Positions 1 through 10,294 of a stretch of 64,000 nt of DNA are shown in pieces (position 1 is the stretch's first letter; the number at the start of each line of letters is the position of its first letter). Both the position numbers and the translations under genes were made by a program. Origin of the DNA: Hemileia vastatrix (Eukaryota > Basidiomycota > Pucciniomycetes > Pucciniales > Zaghouaniaceae); assembly GCA_030280995.1 (NCBI GenBank), contig JASXTE010000014.1, forward strand, positions 7,809,656 to 7,873,655, in the 5' to 3' direction. The notes below the pieces were generated by a model that did no database searches, had not been told where the DNA came from, and saw only the letters and a program-made list of their open reading frames with translations.

Positions 1-1056
1 GATGAGAGGGAACTACATATGGATACAAGGCCTCTAACAACTTTTGAGACTCCTTTTGGAAGATTTCAGCTCACTAGGTTGCCTCAAGGAGCAACTAATT
101 CAGTGGCAGTTTATCAAGCACAGATGGCTTTGATTTTTCAGGATGAGGTTCCTACTCATGCTGGTATTTTTATTGATGATGGTGGAATTAAAGGACCATC
201 CACTGATTATGGTAATGAGGTGTTATCGGAGAACCCTGGCATAAGGAGGTTTGTGTGGGAATATGCAATAATACTAGATAGAGTGTTGTTTAGGATTGAA
301 GAGGCTGGTTTGACAATTTCAGGGTCAAAATTCTGTTGTTGTGTTCCTGCTTTGGAAATTCTGGGTCATGTGGTATGTAAAGAGGGAAGCATTATGGCAA
401 AGAAGAAGATTAATATAATTCAGTCATGGCCAAGGCCTAAAAATACTACTGAAGTCAGAGGATTTTTGGGTGTATGTGTATATGTCAGGATTTTTATTAA
501 GGATTTTTCTTTGTTGGCTTCACCTTTAAGGAGGTTGACCAGAAAAGATGCAGATTGGGAATGGACTGACGAGTGTGAAGAGGCTTTTCAGAAGCTGAAA
601 AAGGTTGTTGGTGAAGATATAATTCTTCACAAGTTGGATTATGGTGTTGGTGCTGGAAAGATTTATCTGGCAGTGGACTCAAGTTATATTGCTGCTGGTG
701 CTGTTTTGTCTCAGGAGGATAAGACTGGGAGGGTCAGGACAGTAAGGTATGAGTCTGTGGTGTTTAATGAGGTGGAATCTAGGTATTCTCAACCTAAGTT
801 GGAATTGTGTGGCATAGCTAAAATTTTAAAGAAGCTACAGACGGTTTTGTGGGGGCAGCATTTTGAGCTGCAGGTGGATGCAAAATCTTTGGTTCAGATG
901 ATCAATACACCTAGTCTTCCAAATGCTCCAATGACTAGGTGGGTGGCATTTATTCAACATTTTTCTTTTGACCTGGTACACAAACCAGGTAAAACTTTTA
1001 CTATGCCTGATGGGTTATCAAGGAGGCCACCTACAGATGAGGATTCTGATTCTTAA
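1..1056 (+). pseudogene. A1 pol: reverse transcriptase (partial) and RNase H
   Basis: Copies element RNA into DNA and degrades the RNA strand. The frame is already open at base 1, so the start is outside the window. Near residue 55 is the polymerase motif FIDD (codons ending at 180), the F/Y-x-D-D active site with two aspartates intact. The Ty3 connection segment follows (WPRPKNTTEVRGFLG), then RNase H with AVDSS, ESRYSQPKLELCG and HKPGKTFTMPDGLSR. The frame ends at TAA 1054-1056 where A2 reads on through glutamate, and one base is missing near 1070 before the integrase frame. This copy therefore cannot make a full Pol. Assignment to Ty3 pol is secure. Confidence 0.93.
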
Positions 1057-1076
1057 GAGTTTGACAAAGATTTCTA

Positions 1077-2711
1077 GTGATTAGGGCCAGCACAAAGGGT
1101 GCTGAGGATTTTTCTTTCCTCCCCCATGAGGCTAAACTGGATGATTGTTCTGACCTCCCCCAAGAGGCTAAACTGGCTGGATCTGATCTTGATTCTGGTG
1201 ATCAGGATGCTTTTGTTGATGAAGATGGAGTTGTTGTTTGCGACAGCTCAAAATTGGAAAAGGGTGTTTTTGTTAGTGAACTGGATTCTCACAAGGTTCA
1301 GTGGAAAGAGAAGGACGTGCCAAAATTTAAGGATTGGTTTCCTGGTTGGGCTTCTCAATTGGCTCATGTTCACACTGGTGATTTTGATGACAGAGTTGTA
1401 CCCTTGGATGTTGTTTTATTGGATTTTGAAGATGAGACCTGGGGTCAGTCTGGGTTTTATTTTATCCTGGTGGAATATCTGTTGACCTTGGAGAGGCCAG
1501 ATAGTTGTGATGATGATACTTGGTTGGCAATCAAGAAGAAGAGTCCTGGATTTTATGTGTCAGGAAGGTGGTTGATGAGAAGGAGACATCCTAATCCTCA
1601 AGTGGTGGTGACTCAGAAGAAGGGTCAAGAATTGGTTTTGAAGTCTTTGAATGAAGACCTTGGTCATAGAGGCTTTGGGGAGACTTATAGAAGAGTAGCA
1701 GACAGATTTTGGTGGCCGGGTATGAAGTTGGCTGTGCAGGGTTGGGTTCAATCTTGTGAAGAATGTCAAAGAAGAAGTCACTTGAAACCTAAAGAGGTGG
1801 GCCCTGCTACTGGTGAATCAACTGTCTTTGGAAGAGTCAGTCTGGATGCTGTCCATATTAAACAGGGCAGGTATAAATACTTGATTGTTGCTAGTGATGA
1901 TTTGTCTGGTTGGGTTGAGGCAGTGCCTCTGGTTAATTTAACTGCCAAGAATGTGGCAGAGTTTTTGAAGAAGGAGTGGATTTATAGGTATGGGTTGATG
2001 AAGTTGGTCACTGTTGATGGTGGGCCAGAGTTTGGTGCCCAATTTAAAAAAGCTGTGGCTAGTGTTGGTTCTAGGGTTAGAGTGGCTACACCGTATTATC
2101 CTGAAGCTGAAGGTATGGTTGAAAGAGGCCATCAAGTTATCAAGAATGCTTTGGTGAAGATGTGTGGAGATAGTGCCGAAAAGTGGAGGCATTATTTACC
2201 CTTGGTTTTATTTTCTGATAGGGTCACTGTGAAGAGGTCAACTGGCTATTCTCCTTATGAGTTAATGTTTGGTCAGAAAGCCTTTCTACCAGTGGACTTG
2301 GAAGCTGTCTCTTATCTTGGAATTGATTGGGATGACGTGCACTCAACAGAAGATTTGCTCTGTGCCAGGATGCAACAGTTGGAATGTAGAGAGGAATGTC
2401 AAGAGATGGCATACTCTAGAATGATGAAGATTAGGAATCAATCAGTCAGATACTGGGACAAGAAATTGGCTCATAGACTCAGGAATCCCTTGAAACCTGG
2501 TTGTTTAGTTTTGGTGTATAATAAAAGTTTGGAGAGTCAGTGGGGCAAAATGTTTGCTGACAGATGGAATGGACCTTACAGAGTCAGGTCTCAGGCGTCT
2601 GGAGGTTCTTATGTTTTGGAAGAGTTGGATGGTGCAGTCTTGATAAAGAGGGTGGCTGCAGACCAAGTGAAGAGGTTTTATCCCAGAGGCACTAGGCATG
2701 AAGAAGGTTGA
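1077..2711 (+). CDS. A1 pol: integrase
   Basis: Integrase that would insert the cDNA into the genome. An acidic linker (residues 1-60) holds an in-frame duplication of about 14 residues (HEAKL/QEAKL) that A2 lacks. The zinc-binding HHCC region follows, with GHRG and CEEC (about 197-232). The first His of HHCC is Asn (LNEDLGH). The DDE core has LDAVHI, VTVDGGPEF and EAEGMVERGH (about 255-350). The C-terminal domain reads LVLVYN...WNGPYRV and no chromodomain follows. This segment is open throughout. It is separated from RNase H by a stop and a 1-nt deletion, and the apparent start codon has no meaning because the protein is part of Pol. It ends at TGA 2709-2711, as in A2. Confidence 0.92.
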   Translation: MIRASTKGAEDFSFLPHEAKLDDCSDLPQEAKLAGSDLDSGDQDAFVDEDGVVVCDSSKLEKGVFVSELDSHKVQWKEKDVPKFKDWFPGWASQLAHVHTGDFDDRVVPLDVVLLDFEDETWGQSGFYFILVEYLLTLERPDSCDDDTWLAIKKKSPGFYVSGRWLMRRRHPNPQVVVTQKKGQELVLKSLNEDLGHRGFGETYRRVADRFWWPGMKLAVQGWVQSCEECQRRSHLKPKEVGPATGESTVFGRVSLDAVHIKQGRYKYLIVASDDLSGWVEAVPLVNLTAKNVAEFLKKEWIYRYGLMKLVTVDGGPEFGAQFKKAVASVGSRVRVATPYYPEAEGMVERGHQVIKNALVKMCGDSAEKWRHYLPLVLFSDRVTVKRSTGYSPYELMFGQKAFLPVDLEAVSYLGIDWDDVHSTEDLLCARMQQLECREECQEMAYSRMMKIRNQSVRYWDKKLAHRLRNPLKPGCLVLVYNKSLESQWGKMFADRWNGPYRVRSQASGGSYVLEELDGAVLIKRVAADQVKRFYPRGTRHEEG

Positions 2712-3950
2712 CTCCGCAATGAGGATGAACTACGGACCATTCTTTAACTTTGGTTTTTTCTGTGGTGATGCTATGCATCTTTTTGTTGGAAACTTTTGTT
2801 AGAGGGTACATATGGGTGGGGCTTCTAGATTTGATCTTGGCAAGTGTAAGGGTGACTGATGGGCTGGCTGCTCTATCAACAGTTACCCCAGATTGTCTGT
2901 TTCCAACCCTTTCTCTTAATTTTGTTAAATTCTAGTATTGTTTTATTTTCACAGGTTTTACTCCTCTATAACTTTAAACTGGAATTTCCTTTGGTTTTCA
3001 AGTGCTGGACTCTTCAATCTTATTGGTTTTGGTTTATTGTGTTGGATGTTGTGTTTTTGTTAGAAGGGATCCAGGGGGGGCTTCTAGATTTTATTTTGGC
3101 AAGTGTGGGGGTAACTGATGAGCTGGCTGCTCTGTAGAACAGTTACCCCAGAATGTCTGTCTCAAGTATTTGGTTTTTTCTAGTTGAATTCTAGTTCTGT
3201 TGTTTATTATTCAGGTTTTCAGTCCGCTATGACTTTAAACTGGTTTGGGACTGGCTTCTTTATCTTTGGTTTATTCGGATTGGCAGTGGATCACTGGTGG
3301 TCTCCCATCATTTTTACTTATTGGAGGGAGCCCACCCAGTGATCATTTCTATGGATCAGAATTTCCCTTATTGGACCATCTATGGAGCTGGACTGTCTTT
3401 GATTCTGCAGTTATGTTTTCGCTAGATAGCAGTTTTAGATTATTTTCTTTTTTTCTCTTTTTTTCTTTTAATTTTTTTATGGGGGTTGTTTAAAATTATA
3501 AAATCAAAAATATAGGGTGTTACCACATCCGGGTAACCTGGATGTGGGAAAGAATTGGTGGGAAAGGCTCATCAATTGGCCAGGCAATGCTATTTTCTTT
3601 TTTATTTATTAATTATTTCATGTGTTTCTGCGTTTCATTAATTTTATTATCTTCTGAATTTCTAAATTTTTTGATTTTTGATTTCTGTTAATCATTTAAA
3701 ATATTTAATTGTGTATCCACATCAAGGTGCACTTGGCTGTGGGTAAGGTATCAGGGGATCAGCTCAGCAATTGGCTGGGGGATACCATTTTTATTATTTT
3801 TTATATGTTATTTTATCTCATTTATGTTATTTCATTTCATTTTATTTATTAATTTTTAATTTTAGTATATTAGTAGAAAAAAAAAATTCTGAAATTATTT
3901 TTATTAATTGTTTTATATTATTATTGTTTTTCTAATCTTTTTGCAGGAGC
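2712..3950 (+). repeat. A1 post-pol hairpin modules, non-coding
   Basis: Between integrase and antisense gene A there is no convincing sense gene. Two related modules of roughly 250 bp each hold an inverted repeat around the sequence GGCTGGCTGCTCT (stems near 2850/2885 and 3107/3149, best form GGGGTAACTG / CAGTTACCCC), then ACTTTAAACTGG about 80-100 bp later. A third related module is at about 5430-5610. Two more segments (3515-3600 and 3712-3790) repeat a CCACATC...GATGTGGG theme. T-rich runs separate them. The same layout is present in A2. Confidence 0.7.
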
Positions 3951-5055
3951 TCATTGTCTGGATGATGAAGCTTCTGGAGGCTGGTCCGGATTGTGATGAC
4001 ATTTTTGTTTTTTGTTGGGATTGTGGGAAGCACTGTGTTCTTTGAAGTGCATCCTGCTGGAAAGATTATAGGGATTGTAATGGTCAGGAATTAGATTAGA
4101 GGGAAGATCAGAGGAAGAAGAAGAAGAAGCAGGAATGGAGTGCTGGAGGGTGTGCTTAATGATCCTAGACATTTTCCAGTGGTCTTCCAACAGGTGCTTT
4201 CTCAGGGATTTTTCAAAGTTATTAAAAGGTCCATGGAGGGCAAAGGCTTTTAGCATGTTGGAACACATGGTGCTTAGGTGTTTTTTTGTGTCTCCATAAT
4301 TCAGGGTCAAAGAAGTTTCAAGAGGTTGGCCAACTCCAATAATAGATTCAGGAGGAGGGGTGCCAACTAGACAAGAAGAATTGGATCAGTAATTATTTTT
4401 GTTGAAGAAATGGGATTTCTTGGGGTTCTCTGGCAGGTCTCCTAGAAGTTTGGGAAAATTTGGAGTTTTTGGACCTTGGAAGGGTTGACTGCATTGCTCT
4501 GGGAGCAGTGGGAGGTGATTTTGTAGAGTTGTTTTCGTTGATTGATTGAATTTTGCTGTTTTCTGGTTATTTTTGGAGGTTTTGAGACCAGATTTTCACT
4601 GTCTAGTGAGGCGGGCGGGCCGCCTGGACGCGGTCTAGAAGCCTGGGAGCTAATCTTGAAGCTTTTGGAGCTAATTTGGCAGAGATAAAAGCAGCTTCTT
4701 GGGAAGCTAAGGCTGGTCTTTTAAGAAGAGTTCTGGAAGCTGAGCTTCTGGATCTTCTGGAAGGTGCTGAAGATAAAGAGGAAGAGGAAGGACCAAGCTC
4801 TGGGGATCTGGTAGGGGATCTGGAGATGTATTTATGAGAAGGTGAAGGGGGAGGAATAGGGTAGTTGGAATCTCTGTCACATCTTTTCTTTTTGGAATAG
4901 CAAGAATCACAAGCCCTGTTGTCGAATTTGGCTTCAGGAGTTGGAAGAGTGAATGTGCAAGGTCTGCACATGTGGATTCACTGTTTTCAGGAATAGTCCT
5001 TGGGAGCAGTGAAGCAAGGGAGAGTAGAAGGGTTAAAATCAGGAGATCCAGCCAT
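3951..5055 (-). pseudogene. A1 antisense gene A, Zn2Cys6-like, disrupted
   Basis: Antisense counterpart of the gene at 49325-50895. The amino end would start at ATG 5055-5053. The frame meets TGA at 4989-4987 and again at 4980-4978. Both codons fall where the paralogous gene B has the first two cysteines of its cluster. Downstream come MCRPC and CDSCYSKKKRC (4971-4880), a Ser/Pro/Arg-rich linker, and the helical carboxyl end with KKHLSTMCSNMLKAF (4310-3951). Relative to A2 about 440 bp are missing at about 4413, including the splice donor of the intron seen there. So this copy is dead, but it is clearly the same gene. Function inferred only from the cysteine cluster. Confidence 0.68.
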
Positions 5056-5207
5056 GATCTGTGGTGAGAAAAGATGATAAAAAGGGATAGGAGGAGATTT
5101 TTGTAAGTGATGGGTAGATGATGAAGTGAAGGTGGAAGTTCAGCAGGTTGGCTGTAGAGGTGTTCTGCATGAAATTGGCTGCCTCTATTTTATGCGAAAT
5201 TCTGTCA

Positions 5208-5672
5208 GTCCATCAAGACTTTAAACTGAAATCTGGTTTCTGGCAGTCCTCCAAGACTTTAAACTGGCTGGTTTCAAGATTTTATCAAGTCTAGTCCGTC
5301 AAGACTTTAAACTGAACACTGTGTTAGTCCCCCAAGACTTTAAACTGAGGATTGTTGTTGGTTGAGCCCCCCAAGACTATAAACTGAGGAATGAGTTTTG
5401 TTATTGGGGTTGGTTATGAAAGATTGGTGGAGGGTATCCACAGGGGGAGCCTCCAAATTTAGCAAAGGCAAGTTTTGGGGTAATTGATGGGCTGGCAGCT
5501 CTATTTACAATTAACCCAGAATGTTAGTTTTTTCTCAGTGTCTTAATGTGGTTGATCTCTGGTTCTGGGTTTATGATTTAGGTTTTTTGAGTCCCATAAG
5601 ACTTTAAACTGAGGGCTTTTGAGTCCCCCAAGACTATAAAATGAGGATGGTCCCCCAAGACTTAAAACTGAG
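5208..5672. repeat. Array of CAAGACTTTAAACTGAGG repeats, A1
   Basis: About eight copies of a 20-bp theme (CCCCAAGACTTTAAACTGAG and close variants) at about 5211, 5250, 5298, 5332, 5369, 5594, 5627 and 5656, with one hairpin module between the fifth and sixth. The array lies between antisense genes A and B, upstream of gene A on the minus strand. Related ACTTTAAACTGG motifs recur at about 2968 and 3232. A regulatory role is inference. Confidence 0.8.
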
Positions 5673-5731
5673 GGTTGTTTGTGGTTACATCCTATAGAGG
5701 GTGTGGTCAATTTTTCTTTTCTGAATCAAAC

Positions 5732-6492
5732 TCAAGTACTAGTGGAATTACAGAGGGAATCATGAGATGAAATGAAGTGTTCAGAATTAGCCTTGAACTG
5801 GTGAATGAGGTGTCTTCTGTTCTCAATGTCCTGTGGATCTCTAGCAGGAGTAGATTGGAAGTAGTGAAGCAAAAGTTGTTTCTGTTGAGATGTGTGTTGT
5901 TGGAACTTGGCCTTGATAGTGGGCAAGTACGTTGGTGTTGGTGGTTCAATGGATCCTACATTGTTATCATCACTATTAGAAGAGGAAGGAACTGAGAAGT
6001 TATCAGTTTTAAAGTTGAAGGAAGAAATGAATGTTCTTTACCATCAGATGGACCAGGGATGGGGGAACTAGTTGTTTTATGGGTTGTGGCACTCTTCTGA
6101 GAAGGGTGGAGCTTTTTGATTAATCTGGGTATCAGGATGGATGGCCTAGATCTTTTGGTGCTGGCAGAAGAAGGACCAGGTTGAGGTGGAGGTGAATCTG
6201 TTGTGGAAGAAAGTGGACCAGGTCTGTGGCAGGTCTTCTTTCTGGAGTGGCAGACATTGCAGGATGTTCTGTATGGATGGACAGGTGGTGTCATGGCGCA
6301 GATTAAGTTATTGTCGATGCAGTATTGGCAGGGGCCCATTTCAGAGGCAGATTTAGGAAGGAGGTTAAACATGGTGGTTGGATTTAGAAAGAATGCGGAC
6401 ATTCTCAATTGGAGGGAGGATGTGGTCTTCCAACATTGGCAGGGGCCTTTGTTGTGTGATTTGGCGCTGCTTGTGCATGTCATAATTGACAT
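5732..6492 (-). CDS. A1 antisense gene B: Zn2Cys6-like protein, two exons
   Basis: Predicted protein of 236 residues on the strand opposite gag-pol, as exons 6492-6042 and 5991-5732 joined across a 50-nt intron. Residues about 53-90 carry the cysteine pattern CX2CX6CX12CX2CX6C (starting GPCQYC, ending KKTC), the spacing of fungal Zn2Cys6 clusters. A Pro/Ser-rich linker, a basic stretch (IPRLIKKLHPSQKS) and a glutamine-rich helical carboxyl end follow. The first about 25 codons lie in the 3' LTR and read through the polypurine tract. A start at GPCQYC's preceding Met (6342) is equally possible. There is no stop or indel, and the length equals the A2 copy. DNA binding is inferred; unlike Gal4, the basic residues sit in the second half of the cluster. 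Confidence 0.68.
5992..6041 (-). other. Intron of antisense gene B (A1)
   Basis: 50 nt. Donor GTAAAG (6041 downwards), branch-like ACTGATAAC close to the end, acceptor TTCTCAG. Splicing joins the Pro/Ser-rich linker in frame to the open frame carrying LPTIKAKFQQHTSQQ. The homologous intron in A2 is also 50 nt. Confidence 0.72.
6411..6420 (+). other. Polypurine tract of A1
   Basis: GGAGGGAGGA directly before the 3' LTR; plus-strand priming site in LTR retrotransposons. It also lies inside the antisense gene B reading frame. Confidence 0.85.
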
Positions 6493-7494
6493 CTGTTAAG
6501 GAATTTGGTATTTTTCTTATTTTATTCTGTGGATATTGGGTCTGCGGGTATGTAGGTGCTATCATTGGATAGCCCTGGTTTTTCTCTATATTTTATGTCT
6601 TGGAGACATTTTTCATATTCTGAGTTTTAAGGGGTCATTTCCTCATTTTTCATTTATAAAAGATTGCTGTTTAATTTTGTCTTTTGTCTTTTACGGGATA
6701 ACCTTAAGTCTTAGGGTTAAGTGCTTAGTACCATTGGATAGAGCTAATTTTTCTCTATATTTCATGTCTCAATGTTATTATAGTGAAATTCCGTGTTTTA
6801 AAGGTTTTAGTAGTTGTAGCTAATTTTTCTAAGTAGATTAGTGGTTTTTATTGGTTTTCTGGCTTCAGGGAGGCTGGGCCGCTTCAGGCGGCCTGCCCGC
6901 CTCTGTTTTAGGAGGTTGGGGAGCACTCCACGAGGGTTTTTTATGCAATTTGGCGGGTACAGGCGCCAGATTGGTGGGTGCGAATGGGCTCTTAGTTAGT
7001 GGTCTGTGTGTACATAGTGAATAAGACAGTTTAGGGCAACCTTAATCATCATACAACCATCCGGAGGTGATCTCATTGTTCCTCACTCAGTTTTCACTGT
7101 TTTCTGGCCACAATTGGCTGTGTTTTTTGCCAGTAAGTTCTTCATTTAACTTAACTTTGGCAACTGTTTTCTCTGTTATAGTCTTGCAAGCTATAGCAAG
7201 TATTATTGCTGTCTCTGGTGTGGATTTGCAGCCTACTTCAAGTATCTTTGCTGTCTCTGGTGTGGACTTTGTTCTACATTTCAGTTCTTTGGTCTAATAG
7301 TCTATCTGGGGACTACTTTCTTGGCTCATCAAGCAGTCAAGTGTGTTTAAAAGAAGCTTTAGCAAAACAGGAACCAACTTACTTTAGCAAGTAAATCTCA
7401 CTCTATTTTTCTAAAGGGACAGGGGATTTTCTCTCTGGTTTTTCTCCAACTCCCTTGGTCAAGGCCTATAGCTAGTACTATAGGATTGTCTACA
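6421..7494 (+). repeat. 3' LTR of A1 (1074 bp)
   Basis: Starts TGTGGTCTTCC and ends GATTGTCTACA. It matches both LTRs of A2 closely. The start is fixed by the polypurine tract and the end by the return to D-family sequence. Small open frames inside (for example 6536-6823) lie in T-rich LTR sequence and are not genes. Confidence 0.95.
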
Positions 7495-7656
7495 ACGTGT
7501 ACCTTCTCTGAAATTTTTACTTACTGGATTATAACAGAATTCTTGAGGAAAGGTCCCCAATTGTCAGGCTGAGGTCAAGTACAAAGACGTGAACTAGCTT
7601 TAATGGTCAGTTTTCAAGAATATTTAAGTGGTCCTATATGAATACTGTAGTACTAA

Positions 7657-8834
7657 TGTCAGCCTAAATATCCTTAGGGCTGAGTATTTCTTATGCTTAA
7701 AATAAGATAACCTTAAGTAGATTAAGCTTATATCTTAAAAAGAATGTTAAAATAATAATATATATTATTTTATTATATATATATATATAATTATTATTCT
7801 ATTATATAACTTATAATAGTTGAAATAGCTTATCCATGGCCTAATAATATTTATTAAGGTGTTAATGGAGTCATAATATACTTATCTTAAGTGATATGAA
7901 GTAATTATTGACATACATAAGCTTATATGTATACATAAATCTCATATTCAGTGAAATATGCAGTATATTATGTATATTTAGGTATATAAGTGGGTTTTAG
8001 CCCCTTAATAGCCTATAACCTTTGTTTTTCTGCTTATTTTAGGTCATATGGATGAAATCAGTGGACTCACAACGCCTACAGAAGCATAGACACCTATATC
8101 AGGCGCATACACCCAGTTTGGACAACTAAAATTACTTCCTTGGATGGTTATTCATGGATTTATGGGTTGAAAGGGTGTTTCTGGGTTAATGTGGATGCTT
8201 GGGTTGTTATTTGGGGCTTGGACATTTTATTTGTTTCCTTTATATGCTTTTAGTTTCATTAAATCTCTTTTTGATTGTTTATTTTACCTGTTTCTTTATG
8301 GTATCCTCTTTTATCTGGATTTTCTATTTATGGTATGGATCAGTGTTATTATTAATAGTGATGGAGGGTCCTTACTGGAGGTCTGGGTGTTGAAACTGCT
8401 TGAAGTGGAAGCCATGGGGAGGTGATGGGCCCTCAAAGTGCTGTAATTGCCGGGGAAAGCAGTGACATCATCTGGATTGAAGGTCTGTGCACTCCAGTGG
8501 ATTTGGGTATAAGTAAGGAGGGATTTTGACGGTTATTTATCATCATTAAATTACTACAACTCCAACAAACACTACTATACAATTATTAACATTTAGAAAT
8601 ATATTATAAATCTATTATAAATTGATATTATCTTTATATAAGCTATAACTATATATTATACATCTATTTTCCACCACTAGCACGCATTTAAATCCAAGTA
8701 TTGTGAGTTTTATTTGAGTATAACTATTTTATTAGTCTTCCCCTGAGGTTTAATAGCTAAATCATTTATCAATAAGTAGTAGGACCATAAATAAACACTA
8801 TTATATCATACTTATATACTAGAATATACTGACA
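7657..8834. repeat. Solo LTR inserted in the D1 LTR (TSD ACTAA)
   Basis: 1178 bp, TGTCAGCC...ATACTGACA, flanked by a perfect 5-bp duplication ACTAA (7652-7656, 8835-8839). The empty site is visible in D3 near 59250. It has the TGTCAG ends of families B-D but is a different sequence. The hydrophobic open frame at 8189-8425 is T-rich LTR sequence, not a supported gene. Confidence 0.92.
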
Positions 8835-9069
8835 ACTAATCCAATAAGTTGTAAAATATAATCAAAATTAAAGGTCTCAGTAATATAATTCTCACTATTT
8901 TTATATATGGCTTACAATCTTTGTACTTGGTAGAAAAATAGATTTTATAATTCAGATACTATTCAAAAGTATTATAAAAGTACTAATTGATATGTATTGT
9001 AATTTATTTGGTTATATTGGTAAATTTTAAATGATAAATAATGTAGAAACAAGACCCAAAAACCTCCTC

Positions 9070-9077
9070 CTTTTATA
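9070..9077 (-). promoter_or_regulatory. TATA box of the D1 LTR
   Basis: TATAAAAG on the minus strand, the same place as in D2 (39792-39799) and D3 (59006-59013). Confidence 0.65.
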
Positions 9078-10245
9078 CACACTGAGTTCCCCAATAAATC
9101 CCTTGATGTACCATCCAATACACAGTTAATGACGCCTCAAAACAACTAATAGACCTGCCCATCAACGTCCCTAGTGACTCATGACCTAATTAGACAAGTA
9201 ACAACCGTCAAAATCCTGTAATAATAAGGGAAATCCATCAAAATTAAAGAAATAGACAAAAAGAGAGTATATACGTTTAAAACAATAATATAAAAGTCCA
9301 AAGGAGAACTTTTAAGGTTAATAATAGCTTAATAATAAGGGGGATTTACTGTAGAAATGGAGGGGCTAATCCTGACATTATACTATGTGAAATTCCCATC
9401 CAAAAATAACCAATATTGACTGAGAAACCACCAAAAAACTCAAAAAAGAGCGTGAGATGTGGGGTAACTACATGCAGTCCTTGGCAGGCGCTTGCATGGG
9501 TAAATTCTTGACTAAAATTAGGCGAATTTAAGGGTGGTGATGAAATAAGATGCCAAGAGTGAGGTTATTAATGAAATTAGTGCATATAAACAAGGTCAAT
9601 GCACTATTAATTAAGCTAGGACACTAAATAAGCGCCTGTTGCCTATTTTAGTGTGTTTCCCCACAGTGGGCATAGAATGTGGGGTAATTATAGTGTGAAA
9701 AAGCTAACTTTGCTAAAAATGAAGCTATTCACACAGGAAAAAAGCAGGCAGTATGTGGCCAGTACGCAGAAGCCATTTCTGGCATAAAAAACAACAAATT
9801 TGAAAAGTGTTATTTTTATGCATTTAAATAGCCAAATCAATAGTTCTAAATGAGCCCAATTGATCTGTCAAAGCGCAATTTTGATATTCTCAATTTTATA
9901 GCGCATATAGTCAACTTTTACGTGAAATAAAGCACATTTCTTGTTTTTTGCGTAAAACAGTGAATATAACAGCTTTAAGTGTACTTAAAAATTATGTAGC
10001 CTTATAATTAAGGTTATTTAGATTACCCTAACATATTCCAACTTAATATTAAGTACATAAGACCTATGAAAGGTGGATATATGTGTGTATATAAGGTGTT
10101 ATAATGGCATTTTTTTGTGTATTATCATAAATTTACTTATGTATACTGTTTGTGTACTCTCATTTATTGTTCCCATGTATAGTTCATGTGTTTAAAATAA
10201 CTTATAAGCACTTTTTACTCAGTCCTGAGGATATAAAGGCTGACA

Positions 10246-10294
10246 AATATGGCTAAGGGTGGGAGTATTAAGATTAAGTTGCATAGGTTCAGAA
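10246..10294. other. Short flank between D1 and the decayed gene
   Basis: AT-rich. It begins with AATAT, the expected right-hand 5-bp duplication of D1, whose partner is outside the window. Confidence 0.4.

Larger units (their letters stand above)
1..7494 (+). mobile_element. Ty3/Gypsy element A1, 3' part (5' end outside the window)
   Basis: Long LTR retrotransposon entering the window inside RT and ending with a 3' LTR at 6421-7494. It is nearly collinear with the full-length copy A2 at 40364-53388. Order: RT-RNase H, integrase, hairpin modules, antisense gene A (damaged), repeat array, antisense gene B, polypurine tract, LTR. It lies in the leader of D1: the first bases after the LTR (ACGT, 7495-7498) continue D-family leader sequence that is uninterrupted at 59339-59400. 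Confidence 0.93.
7495..10245 (-). mobile_element. Element D1: 5' end (leader fragment plus LTR), minus strand
   Basis: 7495-7561 is the start of a D-family leader; 7562-10245 is its LTR read on the minus strand (TGTCAGCC... at 10245, ...GCCTGACA at 7562). Without the 1178-bp solo LTR and 5-bp duplication at 7657-8839 the LTR is about 1.5 kb, matching D3 (57838-59338). The rest of D1 would lie left of the window, displaced by A1. No coding sequence is present here. Confidence 0.9.

Noticed and set aside
1077..2711. Integrase as a stand-alone gene with its own start
   Set aside because: In A2 the linker is continuous with RNase H; the separate frame in A1 results from a stop and a 1-nt loss.
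7562..7656. TGTCAGG at 7562 as the border of a solo insertion
   Set aside because: Sequence to its left (7495-7561) is shared with D2 and D3, so this is an LTR-leader border. No duplication flanks it.
8189..8425. Hydrophobic 78-residue open frame as a membrane protein
   Set aside because: Lies inside a solo LTR in T-rich sequence; such sequence gives Phe/Leu-rich frames by composition. No start context or homologue.
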